From: Cyanoderma ruficeps
Taxonomy: Eukaryota > Chordata > Aves > Passeriformes > Timaliidae
Direction: 5' to 3'
Length of the DNA: 64,000 nucleotides
Assembly: GCA_008694505.1 (NCBI GenBank)
Contig: VZDJ01000047.1
Span: forward strand, 443,927 to 507,926
The translations under genes and the position numbers were made by a program. A model generated the notes under the pieces. That model did no database searches. It had not been told where the DNA came from and worked only from the letters and a program-made list of their open reading frames with translations. Below, piece after piece: positions 38,201-47,400 of this stretch; positions within the stretch are counted from its first letter, which is position 1, and each line of letters opens with the position of its first letter.

Positions 38201-38499
38201 TTATGCTAACGCTGTCCCCGAAATTATAAGTAGATAAACACAAGAGGGTGATTAGAGACTAACTACCAGGACAAAACTATTATTGTGCTGACTAATCTAA
38301 ATATAATCTTACGTGGAACTATTCAGCATGAGCAATGTGCTTAGCATTACACAATAAAGTGAAAAAAACCCAGGTGTCACAAATCGTGTATCTGGTTACT
38401 TTAAGAATTCTGTACTGCTTATATGGATCGATTTTCAAGGAGAAAAAAAGGAATCCCACGAACGCTCCTTCAACTAGGAACACCCCGGGCGATGGGCAG
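32201..38499. other. XIAP-STAG2 intergenic spacer
   Basis: About 6 kb with no recognisable coding exon. Stretches at 33.2-33.9 and 36.77-37.2 kb are richer in G+C with some CpG. They open short frames on both strands, but I recognise no protein and no splice pattern. A GAA/AAG-rich purine tract lies at 36,020-36,070. Confidence 0.7.
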
Positions 38500-38749
38500 A
38501 AAGCGTTTTTGGGAACGCTCCCGAGCAGGGGGGCTGCCATCGGTGCCAGCAGACATCGCCTGTGTCCTGCAGCCGCCGAGATAAGGCACCCTGCACCCGC
38601 AGGGTAACGGGCGTTTATCTCCAGGCCACGGGCTCCCTCAGCACGGCTTCGCTTCCCAGGGCGGCACCGGCTCGGCGGGGCCCTTCGGTCAGCGCCGGAC
38701 CGTGCCTCGGCCGGACAGGGATGTCCGATTGCTGCAGGGCAGCGAGGGC

Positions 38750-38890
38750 ACAGCGCCCGGCCCCGTGTGTGAGGGGCAGCGCCCGGGTCCGTGTGGGAGG
38801 GGCAGCGCCCGGGACTATGCCCAGCCCGTGTGTGAGGGGCCGTGCCCACAACCCTGCCCCGCCCGCGTGTGAAGGGCAATGTCCGGCTCC
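38750..38890. repeat. Degenerate CGTGTGTGAGGGGC tandem repeat
   Basis: Four to five diverged units centred on CCGTGTGTGAGGGGCAGCGCCCGG-like sequence occur upstream of the presumed STAG2 exon 1. Spacing is irregular, about 30-50 bases. This is a GC-rich minisatellite in the promoter island. Confidence 0.7.
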
Positions 38891-39239
38891 GTGCCCGGCC
38901 CGTGCGGCGGGGCCGTGCCCGAGGCTGGGCCAGCCCCGAGTCCGAGCGGCCGCTCCTTTTTAGGCCGCGCCGGGCCCCGCTGCCGGCCCGCCCCGCGCGC
39001 CCCGCGCACGCGCCGCACCTTGTTTACCCCGCTCGGCGCGGCGCGGCCGCGGCCGGCCGGCAGGTGTCGCCCCACGCCCAGGAGAGCGGGCCCCGCTGGG
39101 CGGCCGCCAGGTGGCGCCTGCGCCCTCCATTCGCCCGCGAGCCGCCGAGCAGCGAACACCCCAAACAATCCCCAGCGCCGCCGCCAAATTAAATAACCCC
39201 GACCCGCCCGCGCCCCGCGCCCCCTCCGCGCCCACAGCC

Positions 39240-39344
39240 CGGCACCGGCCGGGACGGGGCGCGCAGCCGGCGAGCCGCGCCGGGGATACGGGAGCGGAGC
39301 TGCGCGCCGGGGCCTGCTCGCTGCCTACGCCGACACTGGGCAAG
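39240..39344 (+). other. STAG2: Putative STAG2 non-coding exon 1 (5' end approximate)
   Basis: The right boundary is a near-perfect donor, GGGCAAG|GTAAGTTAG, with the last exon base at 39344. It sits at the heart of the CpG island and points away from XIAP. Only the donor is directly supported and the start coordinate is a guess. Mammalian STAG2 also begins with untranslated exons. Confidence 0.5.
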
Positions 39345-39353
39345 GTAAGTTAG

Positions 39354-39933
39354 AAAATGGCGGCGAAGCTTCTGGAAGTTTGGCGGGGGGACGCGGGATC
39401 GCGGTGCGCGGCGGCGAGGAGAGGCCGGGCCGGGGCCCGCGGCCCCCGGGCCCGCGCGGGGCGCCCGGCCGGCTGGCCGCGGGGACTGCGCGCAGCCAAG
39501 ATGGAGGACGGCGGGGCCGAGCCGCGAAAACACTCCAGCCCCCCGCTTCCCCACCCCCCGTTCCCGGCGCGCCGCGGCGGGGAGGGGGGAGGCGAGCGGA
39601 GCGCGAGTGAGAGAGCCAGAGGGCGCCGAAAGCGGCCCCCCTGCCCTCCCCGGCCCCCTTCCTCCTCCCCAGAGCCGGCCGCGGGCAGGCCGGGCCCGGC
39701 GCTCGGCGAGCTAAAATGGAGAACCGCCTTCTCCTCCTCCTCCTCCTCCCCCCTTCTGCCGAGCCGAGCAGGGGCTGCCGGCAAGATGGAGGACTCGGGC
39801 ATTGTGTGCGTGGGGTGTGTGTGCGGGCGAGCCGGGCCGGGCCGGGCCGCTCGGGTGGGCGAGCGAGGGGAGCGGGGTTGGGGCCCGAGCCGCGCTCGGG
39901 GGGAGCGCTGGGCCGCGCTCAGAAAATGGTGGG
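39354..39933 (+). promoter_or_regulatory. Cluster of five YY1-like motifs
   Basis: All five lie on the plus strand: AAAATGGCGGC (39354-39364, full consensus), AAGATGGAGGA (39498-39508), AAAATGGAGAA (39713-39723), AAGATGGAGGA (39783-39793) and AAAATGGTGGG (39923-39933). They fall within 580 bases just after the putative exon 1 donor. The first is a strong match, and the others keep the ATGG core with one to three changes. Confidence 0.6.
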
Positions 39934-40397
39934 GCGGCTGCCGGTGCCCCGGGGTCGAATGTCGGGGGAGGCCGCGGGCAGGGGACTCGCACTCCTGACA
40001 GCGCTCGCCACGGCCCCCTTCCCCATGCTCCCCGCTGCCCAGCAGCCGAGTTCTTCTTCCAGCCCGCTCCCCGCGCAGGGAAGTGCCGAGGGACCGGGGT
40101 TTGTCTCCTCAGTCTCTCTTCCCAGAGATGGAGCAACTCTGGCCGCACTTCCCCGTGACTGCATCGGAGGGCTGGCGGGAGCGGGGCTCCTTCGCCCCAA
40201 GTGAGGACGTCGGGACTGCCCTGCACCTTCCCCCCCGCCTCCCCTCCCTGCCCCGGCGCCCAGCTCGGCAAAGGCCTTTGTGGGTCGAGTTTTCCCCTCC
40301 GAGTGACTTTGGCCGAGCTCCTCGGCGGCTGTCCGCTAAGAGGAAGAGTTGTGGCAGTTTTCCGTTCGGCTTCCTTTATTTTTTTTTTTTTTTTTTT

Positions 40398-40457
40398 NNN
40401 NNNNNNNNNNNNNNNNNNNNNNNNNNNNNNNNNNNNNNNNNNNNNNNNNNNNNNNNN
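40398..40457. other. Assembly gap (60 N) inside the CpG island
   Basis: Sixty Ns directly follow a run of at least 17 T and precede a G-rich purine tract (GGGGGAGGGGGGCAGGAGGAGG). Open frames drawn across it are meaningless. The true gap length is unknown. Confidence 0.99.
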
Positions 40458-40530
40458 GGGGGAGGGGGGCAGGAGGAGGAGGAAGGAGAGTGCTTCTTAC
40501 TGGGGGGTTTTGGCGCCACTTTTGTTTTAG

Positions 40531-40590
40531 ATAGTGCTCTTCTGCCCCCTCCTCCTCGGCACTCACTGAACTGAGCTGAACCCTGCCCAG
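40531..40590 (+). other. Candidate non-coding internal exon
   Basis: An acceptor-like CACTTTTGTTTTAG ends at 40530 and a donor-like CTGCCCAG|GTAGGA follows 60 bases later. This could be a second leader exon of the presumed STAG2 gene. There is no transcript support, and the acceptor lies close to the assembly gap. Confidence 0.25.
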
Positions 40591-40659
40591 GTAGGAAACG
40601 AGAGCTTTCCTGGCGTTTCTCTTTTCTGGGCGCTTATTTTCCCTACACGGATTAAAAAG

Positions 40660-40675
40660 TATCTATATATAGATA
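40660..40675. repeat. Perfect 16-bp palindrome TATCTATATATAGATA
   Basis: The sequence equals its own reverse complement and contains TATATATA. It lies in an AT-rich pocket within the CpG island. It may be chance low complexity or a TATA-like element. Confidence 0.9.
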
Positions 40676-41489
40676 TAGTTGTTGTTGCGGTTAGGGACGG
40701 AGGGACGGAGGATGAGCGGCCGCAGATGGCTGGGCTGGGAGGCCGTGTTTTCCGGGAATTCCCCTCCCTGCCCCAGCGCATCCCTGGTGCTGGGCGCGCT
40801 GGCCTTGGGGCCCGCACCGCTGTGCTCCCGGCCGCGCTGCCTCCATGCCTTCCTCTGTCCTGGTGGCGTTGTATAATCGGTGTACCCCGTGCAAATCCGG
40901 GACCCACCGACCTCATTTTTACTTTTTTTTTCCTCCCCCCTCTCCTCGCCCCCGAGAGCGGGCGCGGAAGCGATCGGGCGCCTCTTTCGCTGCTTTTATT
41001 TATTTATTGTAGTGCCCGGGCTCGGCTCTCCTTTCTTGTGTTCCCACGGGATGCGACGTTAGGAGGTGACACAAAGTTTCGATCACCGCCGAGTCCGGTG
41101 TTGGAGTTACTGAGGGCCAGGGGGTGGTTGGTTGTTTGGTTCGGTGTCGTTTTTAGGTTGTTTGTTTGGCGGTTTGTTTTATTTTTTAATTACTTTTGGC
41201 AGGTCGATTAGCCGTGGTGCCCCCCTGCCCTGGGAGCGCCGGAGAGCTCTCCGTTCCCGAGCCCCACCCCGGCGTGCCCGGTGTCCCGAGCGGGGCTGTG
41301 GCTGTGGGCGCGGAGCGGGGGGGCCGTGCCGATCCGTGCCGATCCGTGCCGTGCCGGCGGGCGGGTGCCCAAGTGCGTCACGGCGGCCCCGCCGGGCCTG
41401 CTCGCCGCGCCGGGGCCGCGCCCGCCGCCCATTGGCCGGCGCCGTGCGGGAGGGGCCGGGGCCGCTTCCTCCGCTTCCTCCGCGCCCGC

Positions 41490-41875
41490 CGGGCCGCAGG
41501 AAAGCGCCTCGGATCGCCTCCCTGAGAGCTCCTCTGAGAGCCCCTGCACCGCCCGCCGGCCGCGGGATCGCTTCCCTGAGAGCCCCTGCACCGCCCGCCG
41601 GGCCGCAGGAAAGCGCCTCGGATCGCCTCCCTCAGAGCTCCTCTGAGAGCCCCTGCACCGCCCGCCGGCCGCGGGATCGCCCCTCTCTGAGCCCCTGCAC
41701 CGCCCGCCGGGCCGCAGGAAAGCGCCTGGGGATCGCCTCCCTGAGAGCCCCTCTCTGAGCCCCTGCACCGCCCGCCGGGCCGCGCGATCGCCTCCCTGAG
41801 AACCCCTGCACCGCCCGCCGGCCGCAGGAAAGCGCCTCGGGATCGCATCCCTGAGAGCCCCTGCACCGCCGCTCT
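41490..41875. repeat. GC-rich higher-order minisatellite
   Basis: Seven copies of a unit end with CTGCACCGCC, which starts at 41544, 41586, 41653, 41695, 41763, 41806 and 41861. The spacing is 42, 67, 42, 68, 43, 55, so short and long units alternate in dimers of about 109-111 bp. The long units carry an extra GCAGGAAAGCGCCT segment and, in part, a CTCCTCTGAGAG duplication. It produces open frames on both strands that are not credible genes. Confidence 0.95.
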
Positions 41876-41880
41876 TGTGC

Positions 41881-44500
41881 TCTCCGGGAGTTTTGCTGTT
41901 TTAAATGACCGGGAATGAGAGTTCCTAGCGTCTCCTACAGCGAGGCGTTCTCCATGCATGAGTGTTCCTGTTAACTCTCGGCGATTCCGTCTCGATTTGT
42001 GATTATTTCTTTCTCGTTTGTAGCGCTTGGCCATTCGAAACAACTTTATCCGTTTTTCATAGTTCTCTTTGCCTTAAATCAGTAATCTATTTCTTATTAT
42101 TTTTGGCGCATTTATCTGGTATTGAATAATGTGCAGGCTGGCCGATCGGGTGCAGAGAAATAAATATCACGTGTGATTGTGCAATTGACCATCGTTAATC
42201 TCTGTCATCTTGGTATCACTTGTTCATTATCCTCAGCTCATAATTTTGTGGATCTGGCTTCCTGGTGATCAGTCACAAACTCAGTACCACAGATCTGGTA
42301 TAGGGCTCTTTATTGGGTAAACACAGTTTGTTTTCTTTTATGGCATAACAGTTTCATTACTTAGTGAAACATGGTGTGAGAGCTGCCTTGCTTTTAGCAT
42401 AAACATGAATATTTTTGCTGCTGAAAGCCCTGGAGGTGAACGGCCTGGATCCCCACACTGTTCTGATTAATCCAAGACTAAAAAAGCCTCAAAGTTATAC
42501 AAAGGAGAACAATATTGATTGAATCCCATCTCTGACACATAGATCTTGCTCTGTAACTCCTGGGTTGGTCCTTCTTGACAAAACGAGTGACATTTTATGG
42601 TGTTGTCTACAGGTGGGCTTTGTGCAACCTGTGACACAAACTCCCGAATTTCTGTTGCTGCTTGTATTAAGGTAGCTGTGGTAAACTTAAGGTTAGCTGT
42701 TGTATTAGCTTAAATTCAACTAATCAGCCACAGGCAAAAAAAACCCACAGGCATGGAACCGGGGGATAGAAGAGGCTTTAATTCTTCTGTGATACTTCCT
42801 AACCTTCAGATAACTTCCAAGTTATGTACTTGGCCAGAGTTATGCTTTTGGAGCTTTTTCATGCATTTACAGTTTCAGGAAGATAATGCTGAATAAAGTC
42901 AATAAGCAATGTAAGGATTTGTTAAACTTGTATTAAGATGTTGAATTAAAATTTATGTACAGCTCATGTCTTCTAGATATAGTCTTGGTGTTTTGCAACT
43001 GAAAACTGAAATTGCTTGAGTTGGTTCAAATCAAGGATTCTGTGATATTTGAATGAATTTTTGAAAAATTGGGTTCTGTAAAATGACAAAAAATGCTAGT
43101 TCATAGATAATTAAAACACTTACTTAAGAATGCATTATGTTACTTGAATACCATTCATTTTATAAATTGGAGTATTCATTTCGCTGGTTGGTAATCTAAC
43201 TCTGATTCCATAAATATATCACATTTGAACTTTATGTGTTCAAGTCTTTCAATGTTCGGAGTGAAATAATTTCCACTTGGAAGGAGTGTAAATAGAATTG
43301 TCAGTGAAATACTCTCTAGGTCTATTTTGTCTCAGTATAAGTTACCGATAGCAACTGAATTATAAACATAAAAAGTAATGTAGACAGCTTCTCTTGAATG
43401 TTACATGCTACTGCAGTCTCCTGTAGAAAATAGCTGCAGGCAACAAAACACTTGAAAGTTCCTGCTCCTGGTGGTGGGAGCAACTGTGTTAGACTTAACT
43501 AAGTCATGAAATGATGTTGACATATCAAAACTTTATGAACTTTTAAAAATTAGATTGCTCTTTGTCACTTATGGTTCAAATTTAGGATGATTCCAGAATC
43601 CTTGTTTGTCATTTTCATTTGTGGTCTTATTGTCTCAGTTGTTTTGCTGGAGGCAAATATTTTAGGAGAGATGAACTTTTCTGAAACTTGTGTGCCAGTA
43701 AAAGCAGGTTGTATGTTTTACAGAAACCTGAAATACTTCAGTTGCTTATTGTCACCAAATGAATCCCAGAAAAATAAGTAAATATTTCTGCTTGTTACTT
43801 GTGCTTGTTGATCGTGGTGCTGGAATTCTGTGTTTTCAGATGAGAAAAGGTTTTCAACTGAGGGTGATCTCTGTCTACAGTGTCCATTTCTTCTCTGGCT
43901 AATTCAAACACTTGCACAATATTGTAGGTGTGAATTTCCAAAATGGTACTGTTGGGTTTTGGTGGTAGATGTTGTTTTGGTTTTTTTGCTTGGTTGGTTT
44001 TTCCTCTTTTTTTCTCCTATAGACATGTGTAATTAAGAAAACATACTGGAGAGAGGAATATGTTGTCGATTTGGTCTCTGTCAGGGAGATGCGAAAACTT
44101 CCAAGAGCTTCATCTGGTTCAGTACTTGTTTTGTCATGGAAAGAAGTGATTGATAGCAGCCATCAACATACCACTTTAATACTCTTAAATAAAAGCTTTG
44201 CTCTCTTTCTCAGTATCACTTAAAACATTCATATTGTGAAAACTTCATCTTATATGAGGATCATTGACAAAGAAGAAGAGAGTGATAATATAGTCCTTGG
44301 GAAAGAGGCGAGCAGGGAGTTGGGGTTTTAGGTTAAAAAAACCCTTGCATATAACACATATATGGAGGAACGGAAAGAGCTCTTTCATGTGCATCACAAA
44401 AACGTAAATGGTGACATAGCCTATAGCCGTGGTTTACATTCAATACCATCCAGCGTTTTGGATGAACTCCACTTTTAAAATCAAAGGCTAAGTAAAAATG
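41881..44500 (+). other. AT-rich sequence, presumed STAG2 intron 1
   Basis: Composition switches sharply from the CpG island to AT-rich DNA. I see no exon, RNA gene or clear repeat here. Confidence 0.6.
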
Positions 44501-44509
44501 GAAATTCAG

Positions 44510-44900
44510 AGTCCCATGGTTCCTGGGTCTTTGGCAGCGGCAGTCCTGCGGCGTGGGCTGCTCTGGGCCTCCTGCCTGCTGACCCTCGCACCGAGTGGAA
44601 CAGAACGGCCCGGCGTTCGGGGCCCGGCGTTCGGGGCCCGGCGTTCGGGGCCGGGTCAGGCGCTCTCTCGTGCGCTGTTCACCCCGCACGGAGCAGAGCG
44701 GCCCGGCCCGGCCCGGCCCGGCGTTCGGGGCCGCTCCCGGCCCGGGCGGGCTCGGCGCCGCCTGCAGTGCCGGCCCCGGGCCGCAGGGGGCGCGCCGGCG
44801 GCGGGGCAGTGCCGGCCCCGGCCGGGCCTTTCCCGGCTCCCAGACGGGCCGGGACGCGGAGCCCGCTGAGCGCTGCCGTTCCCTCCGCAGGTTGTGTCGG
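44510..44900. promoter_or_regulatory. Small CpG island, possible alternative promoter
   Basis: A 390-base GC-rich block contains three adjacent CCCGGCGTTCGGGG-type repeats (about 44,607-44,652) and a fourth near 44,720. Its right edge, CGTTCCCTCCGCAG|GTTG (44,878-44,892), looks like a good acceptor. It may be an alternative first exon or a regulatory island in the presumed STAG2 5' intron. No coding potential is recognised. Confidence 0.5.
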
Positions 44901-47149
44901 GAGATTGGTACAGGGACTTCGGTCGGCTTTTTATATTAGAAAAAAAATCTCCTTTCAAAAAGTTCTGCATCTTTGTGGTTTAAGGGTAAGCCTTGGGATC
45001 TCATGTGACTTCTGACAAGGTTGGATATTTACTCAAGTGTGCTACAGCAAAAACTCATTTCGAGAGTACAAAGTTAAAATTGTGGGTTTAATCCTATGTT
45101 GTTTTAACTAGAATTTGTTTTCCTTAAGTATTCTCATCTTAACATAAAAATCTGATAAAGTTGGAAATTAATTTTTGGTGAGAATAAATACAAAGTAAGG
45201 GAAATCCCTGAAGGTGACCCTGTTTAGATCATTACAGGCAGTTGTAGGACTGGTGGTGGTTTGTTGAAGTTGGGAAGCTTGTCTCAAGAAAGGTGTTTCA
45301 GTGTTCTGATATCAACACATGAACTGTATTCTTCTTGATTCTGTCAGTTTGATGGGTGAGATCACTGAGACTAGACCAGAATCCCAGATTTGATGGGTTA
45401 TGCCATTCCATTATTTCACAGAATAATCAATCAGGTTTTAGTATCTCTGTATTTCCAAGTTTCCCACTGTTTAATTGTCTGAGATCGATAAGATCTTGGG
45501 TAGAAAAGAGGGAAAGGGAAATAATTTCTTTCACAAACATTTTCTGAGATCTGGCACCCAATTTTGGAGGTAGGAATGTGGGAAAATGGGATCCCCCAGG
45601 GTACTCCTGTGGCTTTCATGTAGCAGCTGGCTTTTCCTAGCCTTTACTGGCTACAGATTTGCATGGAGGAGCCCAGGACTAGTCTCTATTTAAACTTTAT
45701 GCCAATTTGAGTCAGAAGTGAAGGACCTGTGGGACTATATTTGTGTGCAGATACCTCTTGTCACACTGTGGCTTCAGAGGGAGGATAAGTTAGTTGTTTG
45801 ATAGCTGCTTTGTCCAGGTGTATACTTCAGTGTTGTCTGTTCTGCACATTTTTTGATTGTGTAGCTAGCTGTGATTTCTGCCTTTGAAAGGCTTATTTTT
45901 GTAAAAGAATACGATCAGAAGAGGGAGTCGATGTAAGGAGATTGGCATACATAGCAGGGTAGTTTGTGATCTGTGATTGAGAAGCTGATCACAATACCTA
46001 CCCAAAAAAGTATCTGAGAACATGTGTTGGTTGGTTTTTGGGTTTTTTGTGAATTTTTTTTTTTGGTTGGTAGGTGAGTGGTTTATTTTCTTATGGCTCT
46101 GAATTTAATGGCTTGTTAGTCCTGCCCCTACACAACCTTTCACACATTTTACTTTTCTATGCTTTATTTCAGTAAATGTTAGTTACTATATTAGAGCAAG
46201 GGAATATGTGTGCCACTAGAAATTATTTTGTTTTCTGCAGCAATTTTTTGTTACTGCTTCTGCTTAGCTCTAGAGAGGAAAGTATTTTTGCATCTGTTCC
46301 CGTTGTTCAAAGTTTGATAGAACAAGCTGATGACTTCTGCTTGTGTTTTGAAAAGGGTCTCAGATTGTGCCTGTTGCCATATAATGGCTATCTCTGCAGT
46401 GGGAAAAATTATAGACAAGATTGAAATTTCAGTGCTGAAATTTCAGTGTTTCCTGTTTACAAAATAATGAATTTGAATATACTGACATTTCGGAAAATAC
46501 ATAAAACACTTCTGAAGCTACTGACTGTTTTAAAAAGCGACAACAAACCTTAGGTATGCATGTTTTATTTAGTTGGGGCTGCATTCCCGATTTGGCTTTG
46601 GAGTTGCTGCCGAGGTTGGGTGGGGTAGCCTGTGGCCAGTGAGTGATTTGGGTGATGTGGGGGACACCTGACCTTTCCTGCCCTCAGGTTTGTCCCCTCT
46701 GCGGTGGTGCCTCAGTCCCAGTGAGTGCAGCATCCTGCGGTGAGCTCTGCTGGTGCTTCCTGCCAGGGTGTATGTTCTTGGTGTGGTCACATGGCAAGGA
46801 GCACTTAATGCAGTTATTTTCCTATTGCTTGGTTCCTGGGAACTGCCTGGAAAGAGATGGGCATTGCTGGTGGGGAGGGGATGTTGCAGTTCTTGGTTAT
46901 GGCTGAATTGCAGCTTTTTACTGAATGTAGGATTTCAGCCGAAGTTTTAAGACTTTCCTTGCAGCATCATGTCTGGGCAAAAGAAAATTGACTTCTACTT
47001 TGTTTACAAATGAAAATAAGCTAAGGCTTATTCAAGCTTGTTCAAGCTAAGGCTTTTTCAGTCCTTCACGCCATTACCTGTTACTCCTTTTCGTCAAACT
47101 TCAGTTCATCCCTTAAGAAGGAGCAACTGAAAATTTGTGTTCTTGGTCA
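44901..47149. other. Presumed STAG2 intron, no feature recognised
   Basis: AT-rich sequence. The only structure I note is a 14-bp tandem pair TGAAATTTCAGTG(C/T) at 46422-46449. Confidence 0.55.
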
Positions 47150-47400
47150 CAGATTGCTGAGGTGGGAAAGAACCCCTGGAGGTCTGATCCAACCTTGTCC
47201 TTAAATCTTGTCCTGTGAGGCCACTTGTCGAGTGTAGAATGTTTCAGAGGATGAAGTTTCCACAATCTCTCTGACAGTCCATTAGGCTGTTCCTTTTGGA
47301 AGGCCCCTCTTTATTTCAGATTTTAAAGTTGTCTTAAATTCCTGTGAAGATTGGTGTTTTTCACCCCCCAGTGTATGTTTAGAAAGTATCTCTTGATGCT
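47150..47400 (-). mobile_element. Decayed CR1-type LINE 3' fragment
   Basis: Read on the plus strand, GAGGTGGGAAAGAACCCCTG followed by GTCTGATCCAACCTTGTCC, then GAAGTTTCCACAATCTCTCT and CAGTCCATTAGGCTGTTCC, follows the familiar antisense order of avian CR1 3' ends. That order is: grouped 'pledged' GGAA.GACC, ATCCAACC, CTCCACAACCTCTCTGG and CCTGTTCC. The element is therefore on the minus strand, heavily mutated and 5'-truncated. It carries no open reading frame. Confidence 0.65.

Larger units (their letters stand above)
38500..41880. promoter_or_regulatory. STAG2: Large CpG island, presumed STAG2 promoter region
   Basis: The island is about 3.4 kb of CpG-dense sequence, interrupted by AT-rich parts at about 40.6-40.7 and 40.9-41.2 kb and by an assembly gap. 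It follows XIAP on the plus strand, where human has STAG2 (cohesin STAG/SA subunit, which helps load and hold cohesin on DNA). Identity rests on synteny, because no STAG2 coding exon is in the window. It contains a consensus donor (39344/39345), a cluster of YY1-type motifs (39.35-39.93 kb), a CRE-like TGCGTCAC (41374-41381) and an inverted CCAAT (ATTGG, 41431-41435). Several starts are plausible. Confidence 0.65.

Noticed and set aside
39357..39998. 213-codon plus-strand open frame starting MAAKLLEVWRG
   Set aside because: It starts with ATGGCGGCG in the YY1-type motif just after a strong donor. The protein is Arg/Gly/Pro-rich, with many competing frames on both strands of the CpG island.
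40083..40574. Open frame spanning the N gap
   Set aside because: It runs through 60 undetermined bases and homopolymers, so the frame is not meaningful.
41132..41768. Long repeated-peptide open frames on both strands
   Set aside because: They are produced by the GC-rich minisatellite, with no start context, domain or splice support.
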